A DNA stretch of 64,000 nucleotides from Petunia secreta (GCA_029990175.1 JARKIP010000005.1:54301001-54365000), one strand, 5' to 3'. Positions 44,818 through 56,940 are shown, numbered from the stretch's first letter. Translations and numbers: made by a program. Notes: a model not told the origin generated them from the sequence alone.

Positions 44818-47800
44818 TTGCAAGCTGGAGTGAGTGAGAACAACCCAAGCTGGATTCTTGATAGCGGTTGTTCGAGGCACATGACGGGAGATAGAAGAAA
44901 CTTTCTCTCATTCGCAGCATTTCAAGGAGGCAGTGTGGCCTTCGGAGGAGGTAAAAGTAGACAAATCGTAGGAATTGGTAAAGTTGGGAGAATACTAGAT
45001 CACGCGATTGAAAACGTATACTGTGTCGATGGTCTCAGACACAACCTACTGAGTATCTCTCAACTTTGTGATAGAGGAAATGAAGTGAGTTTATCCTCTG
45101 TAGGATGTATTGTGAAGAATCTACAGAGCGAAGAAATTGTTATGGAAGGAAAGAGGGTGAACAATGTGTACAAAGCATCACTGAAGTCACTGCCTGAAAA
45201 CAACTTAACATGCTTGAACGCGCAAGAAAGTGACTCTCAGTTGTGGCACAAAAGAATGTGTCATGCAAGTCTCTCACAACTGAATAAGCTTGTATCTAAG
45301 GAGCTGGTTCGTGAATTGCCTAGCAAGAGATTTGAACATATAAAAATGTGTGATGCTTGTGTAAGGGAGAAGCATGTGAAATCATCCTTTAAGTCAAAGA
45401 AAGTGGTAAGTACTTCAAAACCACTTGAATTGTTTTATATGGATTTGCGTGGACCTATGAGAGTCAGGAGTAGAAGAGGAAAGAGATTTGTGTTCGTAAT
45501 TGTTGATGACTATTCTAGGTACACATGGACCTTGTTCTTGGCATCTAAATATGAAGCCTTTGACAACTTCAAAGACTGGGCCGGTGTTGTGCAAAAAAGG
45601 TTAAGCCTAGAACTTATCAGTATTAGATCTGATCATGGAACAGAGTTTGAAAACTCAAAATTCTCTAAGTACTGTGCAAAATACAGCATTGATCATAACT
45701 TCTCTGCACCAAGAACTCTACAGCAAAATGGAGTGGTTGAAAGGAAGAACAGGTCTCTGGAGGATATGGCAAGGACTATGTTGTTGTCAAGTGGGCTTGC
45801 AAGAAACTTTTGGGCTGAAGCAATAAACACTGCATGCTACTTTCTAAACAGATATTCAATTAGAGCTATTCTTGACAAGACCCCATATGAGCTACTCAGA
45901 GGAAGAAAACCAAATATTGCACATCTAAAACCCTTTGGTTGTAAATATTTTGTCCACAACAACGGAAAGGAACCAACCATTGGGGAAATTTGATGGTAGA
46001 AGTGATGAGGCAATATTTCTCGGTTACTTTACTCAAAGCAAGGCATATAAAGTGTTTAATAAAAGAACCCAAACAGTGGAGGAAAGTATGCATGTGGTAT
46101 TTGATGAATCCGACAAGCTATTAGGAGAAACTGAGGAAAATGATCAAGCGATTGGTCTCAGTCGAGAAGATAGTGCAGCTGACTCTGAAGACTCAGAAGA
46201 CAAAGAACCATTAGGTGAGGATTCAACTTCAGAAGAACAAGGAGTGAATATGACAGGGGGAAAATCAGATGAAGTCGATGATCCAGCAAGTCAGGAAGAA
46301 CCTACCCAAAGTGATGCTGAAGGTTCTTCCTGTCATATTAAACCCAGGCCAAGGAAACATCAAAGCTCTCACCCATTGGAGAATGTTTTATCAGAACTGT
46401 ATATTGGAATCATGACCAGGTCAGCCTTGAAGATCTTCTGTGCATTCTTTGCATTCCTTTTATCTCTGGAACCAAAGAATGTAAAAGAAGCTCTAGAAGA
46501 TCCCGATTGGATTCTAGCCATGCAGGATGAACTTCATCAGTTTGAGAGAAGCAAAGTGTGGCACCTGGTTCCTAAGCCAAAGGACAGACCAATTGGAACA
46601 AAATGGGTGTTGAGAAACAAACAGGATGAGCATGGTATAGTGACAAGGAACAAGGCAAGACTAGTGGTTCAATGATACAATCAGGAAGAAGGAATCGACT
46701 ATGATGAAACTTTTGCACCAGTGGAAAGAATGGAGGCAATTAGAATGTTGATTGCTTTTGCTACATACATGGAGTTCACACTGTATCAGATGGATATGAA
46801 AAGTTCCTTCTTGAACGGCTACCTAAATGAAGAAGTCTATGTAATACAACCACCAGGCTTTGTGAACAATGAATATCCTGATCATGTTTACAAACTGGAC
46901 AAGGCACTCTATGGGTTAAAGCAAGCTCCTAGAGCATGGTATGAAAGACTTTCAGGATTCCTACTAAAGAATGGTTTCTCAAGAGTAAAGATTGATAACA
47001 CATTATTCTTGAAGAAGAAAGGAATGGATCTATTGGTGGTTCAAGTATATGTTGATGATATTATTTTTGGAGCCACTGATGAGGAGTTATGCAAGGGGTT
47101 TGCTGATCTGATGGGAAGTGAATTTGAAATAAGCATGATGGGTGAACTAAATTTCTTTCTAGGACTACAGATAAAGCAGATGCCTAAGGAACCATGATTC
47201 ATCAACAAAAATATGTCAAGGAACTTCTGAAGAAATTTGACATGGATGGAACAAAAGAAATGACACGCCTATTGCTCCTGGAATCAAGCTGGACATGGAT
47301 GAACTAGGTCCTTCGACTAATGAGACAAAATATAGAGGAATCATAGGTTCACTTCTCTATCTCACAAATAGTCGACCTGATATTGTATACAGTGTGGGAC
47401 TGTGTGCTTAGATTTCAGTCCAAGCCTAAGGAGTCACATCTAACAGCTGTGAAGAGGATCTTGAGATACTTGAAAGGAACTCAGGATCTATGTCTGTGGT
47501 ACCCAAAGGGAGGTACTTTTGAACTAATTGGTTTTGCTGATGCAGATTATGCAGGTCATTTGGTGGACAGGAAAAGCTCTTCCGGAATGGCACACTTTCT
47601 TGGTCCTTGCTTAGTCTCTTGGGCAACAAAGAAACAAAATTCAGTAGCCTTGTCTACTGCGGAAGCTGAGTATGTAGCAGCTGCATCATGCTTCTCACAA
47701 TTGCTATGGATCAAACAGCACTTGGAGGATTTTGGAATCCAGTGTGGAGCAGTGCCAATTTTCTGTGACAATACAAGTGCAGTGAATATTGCCAAGAACC

Positions 47801-47994
47801 CAGTCCAACACAAAAGAACAAAGCATATTGATATTAGACACCATTTTCTTAGAGACAACGTAGAAAAGGGTCTGATTACTATGAATTCTTGCAGGACGGA
47901 AGATCAAATTGCTGACATATTTACCAAAGCATTGAACAAAGTGCAGTTTGAGAGGAACAAGTTGGAGTTAGGGTTGTCCAAAATACACGGATGA
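44818..47994 (+). pseudogene. Copia A pol: protease, integrase, reverse transcriptase, RNase H
   Basis: Protease: SWILDSGCSRHMTGDRRNF (44850-44900). Integrase: LWHKRMCHASLSQLN with CDACVREKH (HHCC zinc), Asp in YMDLRGPM, Asp in IRSDHGTEFENSKF, Glu in NGVVERKNRSLEDM. RT: KWVLRNKQDEHGIVTRNKAR, MDMKSSFLNGYLNEEVYVIQ, ALYGLKQAPRAWYERL and the catalytic box VQVYVDDIIFGAT (47040-47075). RNase H: VDRKSSSGMAHFLG, ALSTAEAEYVAAASCFSQLL, FCDNTSAVNIAKNP, IADIFTKALNKVQFERNKLE. Breaks: a frame change near 45985, TGA at about 46675, a frame change near 47195-47380. All catalytic motifs are still present. Stop TGA directly after KIHG. Confidence 0.92.
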
Positions 47995-48641
47995 CCCAGC
48001 AGTTTGTCTCTCAATGATTGGTTAGTTAAGTGTTCAATGATTTGTGTGTAACATTTGTTATTATTGTCCAGTCTAATATTGTACTTTATTAAGTATACTT
48101 GTTCAGATTATAAGCACCAGGTGAGGATAATGTGATCCCATGAAGAACCTACTAAGTACTGAAAGAGGAACCGACTGAAGTATGAGGAATCATGTCCAGG
48201 TACAGTCACATTACCTTGCATGATAGAAGTCATAACTGAAAACAAATTGTCAAAATTATACGTGTGTCAAGGGAGACTTTCTATGTTCTTATAACCGTCC
48301 TAAATTATAGGAACACATTCCTTTTTAGGTTAGAATTCTATTAGACTTGTATGGACCCCACTACTTGAAATGTTTTTATTTGAGTAAGTCCATAACCGTC
48401 AAATCCATAACTCTTTCCCGGTTTTCAAAAAGTTCAAAAAGCTGCTTTTCACCTTTTATATCTTCATTACTTTGGCTTCCCCAGGAAACCGTCTCATTAC
48501 CAAAACCCTTTCTCCTCCTTTGATCGACACAGAACACACATACTCAACAACCTTTCCCCTTTCAACCTACTTTCTCTCTCAAAAATTCAAGCGAAGAAAA
48601 AGGACTTCGTAATCTCAGTCAAAACCCTAACCAATTTCACC

Positions 48642-50737
48642 ATGTCTCAAGCATAATCTTCATCAACATCACCCACAAAAATTCTCAAGAAATCAAATCC
48701 AAAACCTCCTCCCTCCACTCTTGCAGAAAGAATTTCAAGGGCCAGGTCAAAGTTTCTCAAAAAGGGAGAAAAGAAGTTGGTCAAGAAAATGATGGCAAAA
48801 TCCTTATCGACTACGCCTACAGGACAAGTTTCCTCTGAAACATCTGTTGAGGTAATTCCTGACTCTACTTTATCTACTTCTTTTGATTTAGATGGTGTAA
48901 AAAGTCCTGGTAAAGTGGGTACTGAAACTTTAGTAAAAGGACTAAATGAAATCGTAGGAGTGGTAGAGTCTTGTGATAAAATTGATAGGGGGAAGGTGGT
49001 TGAGAAGAAGCAGCAGGATGTACAGGAAGAACCTAAGGCTAGTTTGCATGTGCCTGTAGTAGCAAAGACTGTGTTAGAGGTTGATGTAGTGGGAAAAGTG
49101 TTGGAACGACTAAGGGAAGATGATTCTGTTGAGTTCCGTAAAGAACATGCTGTTGAACCAAGTTCTAGTGTTGTGCTTGTTGAGAATAGTCAAGGGTTGT
49201 CCATACTTGAAGGTCAAGATGGTAGAGGACCTATATCTGCTGAGGCCTCACAGGATTTGAGCAAAGAACCTAGTTCTTGCCCAGATCCTACAGAGGCTGA
49301 TGACGCATAACTCAAGTGGACAAACTCAGAAGAAGAAAAGGATGAGGAAGTTGGAGAAGAATAAATTGAAAGTGAGAAAGTCACAGAGAAAGCCGAAGAA
49401 ACAAAGAGGAAGAGGATGAAAAGAAGGTTTGGTGAGGAGGATGAGAAGCTGATTGTTGAGGAAGAGGAAGAGGATGTGACATATGTGAGCACGAACAGAA
49501 AAGAGCTTGAGAAGAGGAGAAGACTGGTGAGAGGGGGAATGCCAGTATCCAACAGCTGGTTAGAGGATGAATCAAGTGAGGAGAGTGATGACAAGGTTAT
49601 GGCAGAGCCAGTTGTAAGGAGAGTAGGAACTAGATATGCTCTGAAACAACAGCTAGAAACTGTAGGAAAGCTTGAAAGAACAATTACAAATATGAGAGAT
49701 AGAGAAGAGAAGAAAAAGCAGGAAGAAAAGAAAAAAGCTGGTGAGGCAGAGGAAGAGAGTGATGAAGCTGGCAGCTATGTGGAGCCAAGTGACTCTGAGA
49801 CTGACAGTGAAGCAGAGAATAGGAAAAGAAGAAGAGGATCTGAAGAAGAGGTTGATCGACTGGCTTTCTTTGCCAAGCATCAAGTGCTTCCTGCTGAAGG
49901 TTATTGCAGGGTTGTAGCAAGGAGAGTGTTCACGATTGTGAAGGGAGTTGAAATAGAGTTTGGGAGAAATGAGCTAGGGGTGATCCTTGATGTAACTGCT
50001 GAAGGTTATTGCAGGTATATTAAGCTGAAGTGGCCCAAGATGACAGATAGAGTAACCCCTCTGAGTGTGGTCAAGAAATTCTCAGGGAAACCCAAGCTCA
50101 GGAAAGAAAGAAAAGTAGACAAAAATGAGATGGAACCAGCAAACCAGTTGCTGTTTGAGTTTGTACATAGGTTCCTTCTGCCTAGAAGAGAAAGAAACAG
50201 TGAAGCTAGTGCTCTAGACTTAACCTACATGGACCAGCTAGATAGGGGGTGAGAATAAACTTGCCTGGGCTAATCATCAGACATATTAAGAGGATTGCAG
50301 ATACTGATCAAAAGCCACACTCCTTAGTGCATTTCTATGTCCTCCAGCAGGTTCTAGAGCATTTTGGGGTTTCACTGGAAGCAGGGAAGAAGCCGACAAT
50401 TCATCAGATGTTCGGATACAATGTGCTTAAGAGCTGTGACTTCTTCAAAGAAAGGAGAGCTTCCAAGAAGCCTATGCAAGTTAAGCAAGAGCTAGCTGAG
50501 GAAAGTGAGGATTATGGACCTGAGGAGGCCATTACAGCTGTGAAGGAACTGGAGAGCCATGTCCCTGAAGTCAATACAGAAAATGTTGAGCTTCACAGCC
50601 AGCTGAAGTTGAAAGATCAAGAAATTGATCGTTTGAAGATAGATTGCCACAAGTATGAGGGCGAGCTGGTGATGGAAAGGGCCAAAAATACAAAGAACCT
50701 TGAGGCACTTGTCAAACACTTCAACCTACAGCCCTGA
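48642..50737 (+). pseudogene. Extra ORF downstream of pol (copia A copy)
   Basis: ATG 48642 is followed by TAA at codon 5 (48654-48656). The frame then stays recognisable: PPPSTLAERISRARSKFLKK-like text, SPGKVGTETLVKGLNEIVG, an acidic middle with stops at 49308 and 49363, KRRFGEEDEKLIVEEEEEDV, EEESDEAGSYVEPSDSETDS, then the conserved block (VVARRVFTIVKGVEIEFGRN, ELGVILDVTAEGYCRYIKLK). About 45 residues before this block, present in the copia D copy, are missing (KHQVLPAEGYC joins two distant parts). After a frame change at 50250 come INLPGLIIRHIKRIADTDQK, HSLVHFYVLQQVLEHFGVSL and a coiled coil (ENVELHSQLKLKDQEIDRLK), ending at 50737. It holds the place where sireviruses may carry an env-like gene, but I see no signal peptide, membrane span or fusion peptide. 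The region 47995-48641 before it is a non-coding leader. Confidence 0.75.
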
Positions 50738-51003
50738 GTCCTCCTGTCCTACCTTTCTGTCCTTTCTCCTAATTGTTGTTTAAAATAATTTATTTCAGTT
50801 GTGTACTTCTGGATAGGGTTGTGCTGCTGTCACACCCTGGATGATGACTTTAATTTTCTCCTGTTTATGGTTGTTTGCTCTATGGTACTTGGTTCTTGTT
50901 GGGCCCTTAGCCTTATCTCTGTGTGTGTATATTTTAGCTGACTTGTTGCCTCATGCTCTAGACTGGATAGTACTAACTGGTTCATGCAGGTATTTGAATC
51001 TTT

Positions 51004-51161
51004 TCGATGATGCCAAAAGGGGGAAGAAGGAAATGTTGGGGTGTTTGTGACGTAACCCATCTGTTTTAAAATTTTCAAACTTGTTATTTTTGTTTTTGGG
51101 AAAGTTTGTCTATTCAGGTTCTTTGGCAACATTTGTTTGTCATCATCAAAAAGGGAAAAGT
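51004..51161 (+). other. Multiple polypurine tracts before the copia A 3' LTR
   Basis: GATGATGCCAAAAGGGGG and following purines (51007-51033), and CATCATCAAAAAGGGAAAAG with T (51141-51161), the latter directly at the LTR. Repeated tracts of this type are a described sirevirus hallmark. The region 50738-51003 is non-coding. Confidence 0.85.
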
Positions 51162-52073
51162 TGTTGAGAATTGGTTTTGAAGAATGACAAACAAGAAGGA
51201 CTCAGTGGGCTCGGAGAAGAACCTAGTCCTTGGATAGAAGGGCACGACTGGCCGAAAAGATCTGAGGGTTGTAAATCCCTGCGGAACTAGGAATAGTGGC
51301 GCGTGAATGAATATACGTCCTAGTCAGACTAAAAGAGGCGGTGCCCAGGATGTGTCTTCGAAGTGCGAATAGGAGTTGGACTTCAACAAGGAAAAGAGTT
51401 ACAAGGAATCTTGTCTTACAATAATTACAAGGTTTCCTTGTGAGACTCAACTAGGATTTAAAGCCCATATAAATACAAGTAGTTGATGCAGCCGAAAATC
51501 AGTTATTCACAAAAAGAGAGTTGAGAGCAAACAAAGGCTATCTAGCAGCTTTCAAACGTGGGATAACTGAAGAAGACAACTGGTGGACTTGAGTAGGTTG
51601 AGTCTAGATAATCTTGTCTAGGTTCTGTGCTTTGTAAGTTGTCTTAGTTTGTGCGATCATTGTTTTACCTATTTGCTTATCCTAGAAGAAGTGTATTAGG
51701 TGAACTTTTGAGAGATTACTTTGTAAAGCTAGAATGTAGCTTTGTTTAGTGATTAGGGTCTAGAGTGTAGCCCCTTGGTTACAGAGTCTTATAATCAGAA
51801 ACTTGCTCGTGTTGTTAGTGGATTATGTTTCATAATCCCAGAGTGTGGGTCGTGGTTTTTCTCCCTTGAGCAATGAGTTTTCCACGTAAAATCCTAGTGT
51901 TCCTTGTGTGTATGGTTAGCGTGTGTTGTGGTGGTCAGGTTGCAAATCTTCAGAGGCAAGAATAGGGTTCTTAACTCAGGAGAATCGAGTTCTTGAATCG
52001 AAAAATCGATGGACACTATTCAACCTCCCCCCTCCCCCTTCTAGTGTCCTTAGGAGGTGCATATATTATAATA
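51162..52073 (+). repeat. Copia A 3' LTR
   Basis: 912 bp. It begins TGTTGAGAATTGGTTTTG like the 5' LTR and ends ATATTATAATA; the terminal CA has become TA by one change. Scattered substitutions relative to 41525-42402 show that the insertion is not brand new. Confidence 0.95.
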
Positions 52074-52078
52074 GATTA

Positions 52079-53065
52079 GCATTGAAAAAACTATAATAAG
52101 TTGTTGTCCATGTCTTCTAGTTTATATGGTAGTATTTTCTTTTTTGTTCGTTCTAAAAATACTGATAGCTTTATAAATTTAAAAATTACTTTACTTTTAA
52201 CTTTTCATCTATTTAACAAGAAGCATTTATAGTCCACATTGACCACAAACTTTAAAAGTTTTCTTTATTGTATAAATTGGCAGATGCAACCTTGGTCACA
52301 AAACTTGGAAGAGAGAAAGTATGAACATTAATCCATAAACATACTGTCTAAGGAATATTCATAGCATCTTACTTGGGTGACTTGGCTAAAAGACCCCTGC
52401 AATGAAGAAAATAGAGGGAATAATCCTCAAGTCTTAAAAATTGGGTGTATAACCCTTTAATTGCTTATTGACCATTTAACACTAATGATCTTACCCAAGT
52501 TCTCAAGTCTTAAACCCCCAGCCCCCAAGTTACAAAAACTACACTTTGGTCTACTATATAAAAAATTATTATTTACCTAAAATAGCAAAAAAATAATTAA
52601 ATCTTCCCACTAAAACCCCTAGACCCCCCCAGTTACCTTCTTCTTCCCTCCAAGCTTTCCCGCCCAGAACTACCTGCGCCTTCATTGGTTGTTTGAGCTT
52701 CATTTTTTGCTCCATTTCACTCATCAAGAACCGCGTCATCTCGATCTATAACTGTTTTCTCTTTTGGAACCCGTTTTTCTTGAAATTTCTTGTTGCGGCT
52801 GTAACATCTCGATGCGAGTAATGTGGATGGAAATCTGAGGTGAATTGGTCTGGGCTTCCATCTTTGCACATACATCCTTTCATTTCTTCAACTGGTAAGA
52901 ATTTCAAGCTGTTTTTTATTTGTTCGGCATTGTTGCAGAACTACTGCATTATTTCATCGACCATCGACCACATTTGGTTGATCATCGACTTCGTTGAAGT
53001 AGATGGGGGGTTTCGTAGTAGTAGGTGCTGACTTTATGGGTGAATGGATTGAGACCCCAAAATGA
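52079..53065. other. Flank and 5' part of MULE2, non-coding
   Basis: AT-rich flank to about 52500, then a C-rich stretch with leader-like pyrimidine runs (52600-52780). No ORF is supported. The 5' end of MULE2 should lie here, but I could not identify a terminal inverted repeat or target duplication. Confidence 0.5.
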
Positions 53066-55328
53066 TGGAATTGGCAATCTAAGACAAAGACAACAATCCT
53101 TATTTCATTAAATTTGGAATGTACCTACGATCAGTTAATTAACCATTTAATCGATCGCGGAAACTTAGCATGTCATCGCAGTGAGGTTTCAATTAGCTAT
53201 GTTTTTAGTGCTGCTCCTACGAGGGGTAAGGTGGCTCCTTCTTTTATAAAGAATGATAATGATTTGTATATCTATATGCTCGATGTTGGAAATAATGGTA
53301 GCAGGCCTATTTTAAAGATATTTGTTGTCGAGAGCTCTCAAGCAGGCTCAAATGTTGCCACTAATGTTGCAGCTGCTTCTGCAAGACCACCACGACCACC
53401 ACTATTCAATGAGAGTACGGGTGATTATGGCAGTGATGCTAGAGTTGGTTATTCTGCTGGTGATATGGATAGTGTAGAAGAAATGCTATTGAAGATCCAG
53501 AGGTTGGAGAACCCGCTGTAAATGGGAGCAACTGTGTTGCCGAATCTACTCCCACTTAAGGCAGCAACTTGGGTGATGTGGTTGATGATTGCACAGGTTT
53601 TCATACTGGGAAAACCTTCGATACCAAGAAGAGCCTGGTTGTGGCTTTGAAGATGGGTTCAATGAAGAAGCCATTCACATTCAAAAAAAGAAGAGTACTA
53701 AATCTCTGTATGTCGTGGCGTGTGTAGAAGCGCGCTGCATGTGGATGGTGTGCTCCATGAAGTATGTTAATTCCAACAGGTTTGTGATCACCAAATACTT
53801 TAAAGAGCACATATGTGGGGTGCAACATCTATCAAGCCATCATCCACATGCTTCAGCGAATGTCATCGAAAAATATTTCAAGAACAGGTTTATTGAAGGC
53901 AAAGGGTTGATGACAAAATATATCAAGAGCGCTTTGGATCAACAACTGAATAGTAAGGTAAGCTATTGGAAGTGCTGGAATGGAAGAGAAATTGCAAAGG
54001 CTTTAGTTAGGGGCAGTCCGGAGCACAGTTACGCAATTTTCGATGCGTACAGTTTTGTGTTGGAAAGCCTAAATCCTGGCAGTAAGACCGGGTTAGGGTT
54101 GATGAACAGGGGAGGTTCAAGTATTTTTTTGTATCTTACGGAGCTTGGGTTAGAGGGTTTACATATATGAGGAAGGTGATATCAGTCGATGGGACACATT
54201 TATCGTCCACCTACGGCGGTGTTTTGTTGACGGCTGTCGCGCAGGAGACGGAGAACCACATTTATCCATTGGCTTTCTGTGTGGTAGACAAGGAGTCCGA
54301 TAGCTCATGGAAATTCTTTTTTGAACAGCTGGCTCACGTAGTCCCCAATACACCAGACCTCTGCATAATTTCCGATCGCGCCAAGGCCATAGCAAATGGG
54401 ATTAGAAGGGTGTATACCTTAGCATCTCATGGCTGTTGCACCAAGCACCTTGCTGAGAACATGCGTGTAAGGTTCAACTGTGGATCATTTTTGAAGGATT
54501 ATTATACCGCTGCAAAGGCGTACCGTTTTGAAGTGTTCAGCGATGCTTTTAACCAGCTCGCGTCAAAATGCCCTGCTGCAGCTCCTTGTCTTAAGGATGA
54601 AGTGGGCTTCCATAGGTGGACGAGAGCATTTTTTCCAGGAAATAGGTACGATGTAATGACCACAAACCTTTCCGAGTCCCTCAATGCAATGTTCAAGGAC
54701 GAGAGAGAATACCCTATCCTGGGACTGTGCAATGCTATTACTCGCAGGTTTACTGACAAGTTCAATGAGAGGTGTGAGGAAATGAAGAAACACAACACCA
54801 TTTTGGTGCCCAGTGCTGAAACAAAATTGAATCAGAATATGGTTGAAGGAAACAAATTGATTGCTTATCATGCAGGCAGGAACGTGGAAGTACTGAAGTA
54901 CATTGTGGTTGGAGATGGCCTATCCCACACTGTCAATCTTTATTTCAAAACGTGTACATGCCAGGAGTTTGACCTGGACAATATCATGCAAGCATGCGTT
55001 TGCAGTGTTAAGGATAAGGTATGGAGATGAATATGGTTCTAGCGCGTACCATTACACTTGTCCATTTTATAGGCTTCAGACTTACATGAGTGCGTATGAA
55101 GAAAATGTTTATCCAATGCTACCAGAGCAAGAATGAATGGTTCCTCCAGAGGTAGTTCATAGAAGAATTCTTCCGCCGATGGTCGATCCCAAAAAGAGTA
55201 GAAGGAGAATTAATCATTTTTCCTCAGTTGGTGCAACATTTTTCTCAAGGAAGAGGCAAAATAGATGTTCAAACTGCAAGAGAAGTGGCCATAGGAGGAC
55301 AACCTGCCCTGCTTTGGTACGAGGTTGA
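53066..55328 (+). pseudogene. MULE2 transposase, first copy (several frameshifts)
   Basis: Open from 53066 without an ATG. The N-terminal part (CTYDQLINHLIDRG, DNDLYIYMLDVGNNGSRPIL) matches MULE1's TYDVLLNKII...DVRLYIADVDRNGARPTL. A stop lies at 53519-53521. The DNA-binding domain follows (EARCMWMVCSMKYVNSNRFV, HICGVQHLSSHHPHAS), then a frame change near 54120. The DDE domain shows Asp in SVDGTHLSSTYGG, Asp in CIISDRAKAI, CCTKHLAENM, and the probable Glu in FEVFSDAFNQL. FFPGNRYDVMTTNLSESLNA is continuous in the DNA, without the intron seen in MULE1. The SWIM part (CTCQEFDLDN, then CKHAF in another frame, 54985) and knuckle CSNCKRSGHRRTTC come at the end. Not functional. Confidence 0.88.
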
Positions 55329-55853
55329 TAATCAACCTTGCAATTCTGATTTGGTGTATTAGCTTAAGTTGCGATAATTTGATGTGTTTAAGTAGTGTCA
55401 GATGTGGTTGTCTTAATTTGGTACTGTGTTATTTGTTGGAACAATTTGAACTGATTGTAATAGTTTCGTTAATATATTTTTATTTCTATTTTAAGTGTCT
55501 TTTATAAAAATGACTATTATTTAGTTCACCAAATGCTGGACATGTTTACAGCCAGTTGAGTATTTACATTTTCGATTAATAGACACTATATGGGTTGATT
55601 ATTTAAAAAAAAATAACGTAGATTAATTGACCCAATACAGTTGATAAAGTGATTGAACGCATTTAATACACGCGTGCGCCCCATCATTGAAAGCAGCCAG
55701 AATTGGGTTAAACGAAGTGGCTGTTCATAATTGCCACTTGAAATGATAAGACTTTTCTGGGAACACCAAAGGTTGCACCGATTTGGAGCCTATAACTAGA
55801 GGCATTAGATCCAACAATCCACAACACAACTCAAGAATCACTCTCATCTTATA

Positions 55854-56144
55854 ATGGCAAGAGCTCCAGGTACTGCAAGTAGAAGTGAAAGTGCCACCAG
55901 AAATAACAACAACTACAATGGCAATGGAGGAATTCTCACTCTCAGGAACAACGACCGAGAGGTGCTGCTGATTCGTGCTGACATAGACAGGCTTATCCGC
56001 CTCCTGTGTGATGATCATAGGAGGCAAGAGATGAACATCCGACGTACAGCTAGGATGCTGAGGGTGCTCATGGAACGAGCAGGGGAGGATCTGGACAACT
56101 ACATCACCCCGCCCCCTCCCCTCGTAATAATTAGCTTTTTTTAA
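55854..56144 (+). CDS. Small basic MULE2 accessory protein (96 aa), first copy
   Basis: ATG 55854 gives MARAPGTASRSESATRNNNN, then a helical charged part (REVLLIRADIDRLIRLLCDD, HRRQEMNIRRTARMLRVLME) and a Pro-rich end. It starts MAR-x-P and shares the RR-x-x-x-RML-x-x-L core with the MULE1 ORF at 4469-4804. Position and strand relative to the transposase are the same in both elements. It is intact in both duplicated copies. Function unknown; the basic helix fits nucleic-acid or protein binding. Confidence 0.5.
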   Translation: MARAPGTASRSESATRNNNNYNGNGGILTLRNNDREVLLIRADIDRLIRLLCDDHRRQEMNIRRTARMLRVLMERAGEDLDNYITPPPPLVIISFF

Positions 56145-56227
56145 TTTTTAAATGTAAAAACAAAAGGGTTTTCATTATGATTTCTCTTTTCTTAAAAGTT
56201 GCTATAAATGAAAAAGCCCCCTGAGCA

Positions 56228-56230
56228 TTA

Positions 56231-56294
<64 letters not shown>
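56228..56294. repeat. TTA microsatellite
   Basis: About 22 TTA units. The matching array in the duplicated copy (59637-59697) is two units shorter, as expected of a slippery repeat. Poly-Asn and poly-Ile ORFs across it are artefacts. Confidence 0.97.
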
Positions 56295-56669
56295 GGTAAT
56301 GGTTCTTTTAATTTCTCGTTCAATTTTCCGCTCCCCCATTTTTTTGCGTATTCTTGATGAACTGTCCATACTCCATTTTGGTGTATAATCAACCAACACC
56401 AAGTAGATAAATCGATAGATAGGTTCATAAAAATAGAAATAATCAGAAAATGAGCAAAAACAAAAATATAAATAGAAAAAGATAAAAGTAAAATAATAAA
56501 TAACAATAATATTTAATTAATAGGAAAAGTGAAATTTACTGAAAAATATAAATAAAATAAATATTAAGTAATAAGAAAAATATTTAAGTAATGGGAGAAT
56601 TTTCTGAAAAGGGGAAACGTATCAGAAAAATGAAAAATCGGGACTTGACTGGACAAAGGTAATCGATTA

Positions 56670-56936
56670 TGACACGACCCAGAATCCGATTAGGCCGTGC
56701 GGGCACCCGACATCCTTCCCTAGACCCGTCGGGTGAACCCTTACAAATTAAATCAAGAAAATAAATATAACAATTCACAAATAAGGACAACACTTAAAAA
56801 AATATAGACGTATTGATACCTCTAAGTTGTACAAAAGAAATTACAGCTGACTACCCAACATACTAGGTTTAAGACTATCCAGACTAGACATCTAAGAGTA
56901 CAAAAGAAGACAAATACCTCATGAAGGGAGCAAAAT
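56670..56936 (-). repeat. Duplicated end fragment of the gypsy LTR
   Basis: TGACACGACCCAGAATCCG at 56670 matches 60073 and continues to the duplication breakpoint. It is the outer end of the minus-strand LTR described at 60073-62937. GATTA just before it (56665-56669) may be that element's target duplication. The stretch 56295-56669 is AT-rich and non-coding. Confidence 0.8.
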
Positions 56937-56940
56937 GCAA

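Larger units (their letters stand above)
41525..52073 (+). mobile_element. Copia A: structurally complete sirevirus-type Ty1/copia retrotransposon (TSD GATTA)
   Basis: 5' LTR 41525-42402, primer site 42405-42416, gag 42461-44811, pol 44818-47994, extra ORF 48642-50737, multiple purine tracts (51004-51030, 51140-51161), 3' LTR 51162-52073. The 5-bp target duplication GATTA is at 41520-41524 and 52074-52078. Total 10,549 bp. The order protease-integrase-RT-RNase H makes it Ty1/copia. Multiple purine tracts (GATGATGCCAAAAGGGGG; CATCATCAAAAAGGG) and the long region after pol are features described for sireviruses. Confidence 0.95.
52500..56669 (+). mobile_element. MULE2: Mutator-like element, no Ulp1 gene (limits approximate)
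   Basis: Holds a frameshifted mudrA-type transposase (53066-55328) and a small basic ORF (55854-56144) downstream on the same strand, the same relative order as in MULE1. There is no DUF1985 gene and no GTTC[C/G]GAAC motif. It is bounded on the right by a gypsy LTR beginning at 56670. The region 55329-55853 is non-coding. Confidence 0.7.

Noticed and set aside
48642..50737. A functional env-like glycoprotein in copia A
   Set aside because: No signal peptide, membrane segment or fusion peptide in any of the three copies; layout is basic-acidic-globular-coiled coil.
56202..56506. Poly-Asn and poly-Ile ORFs (also 59611-59909)
   Set aside because: They read through the TTA microsatellite.
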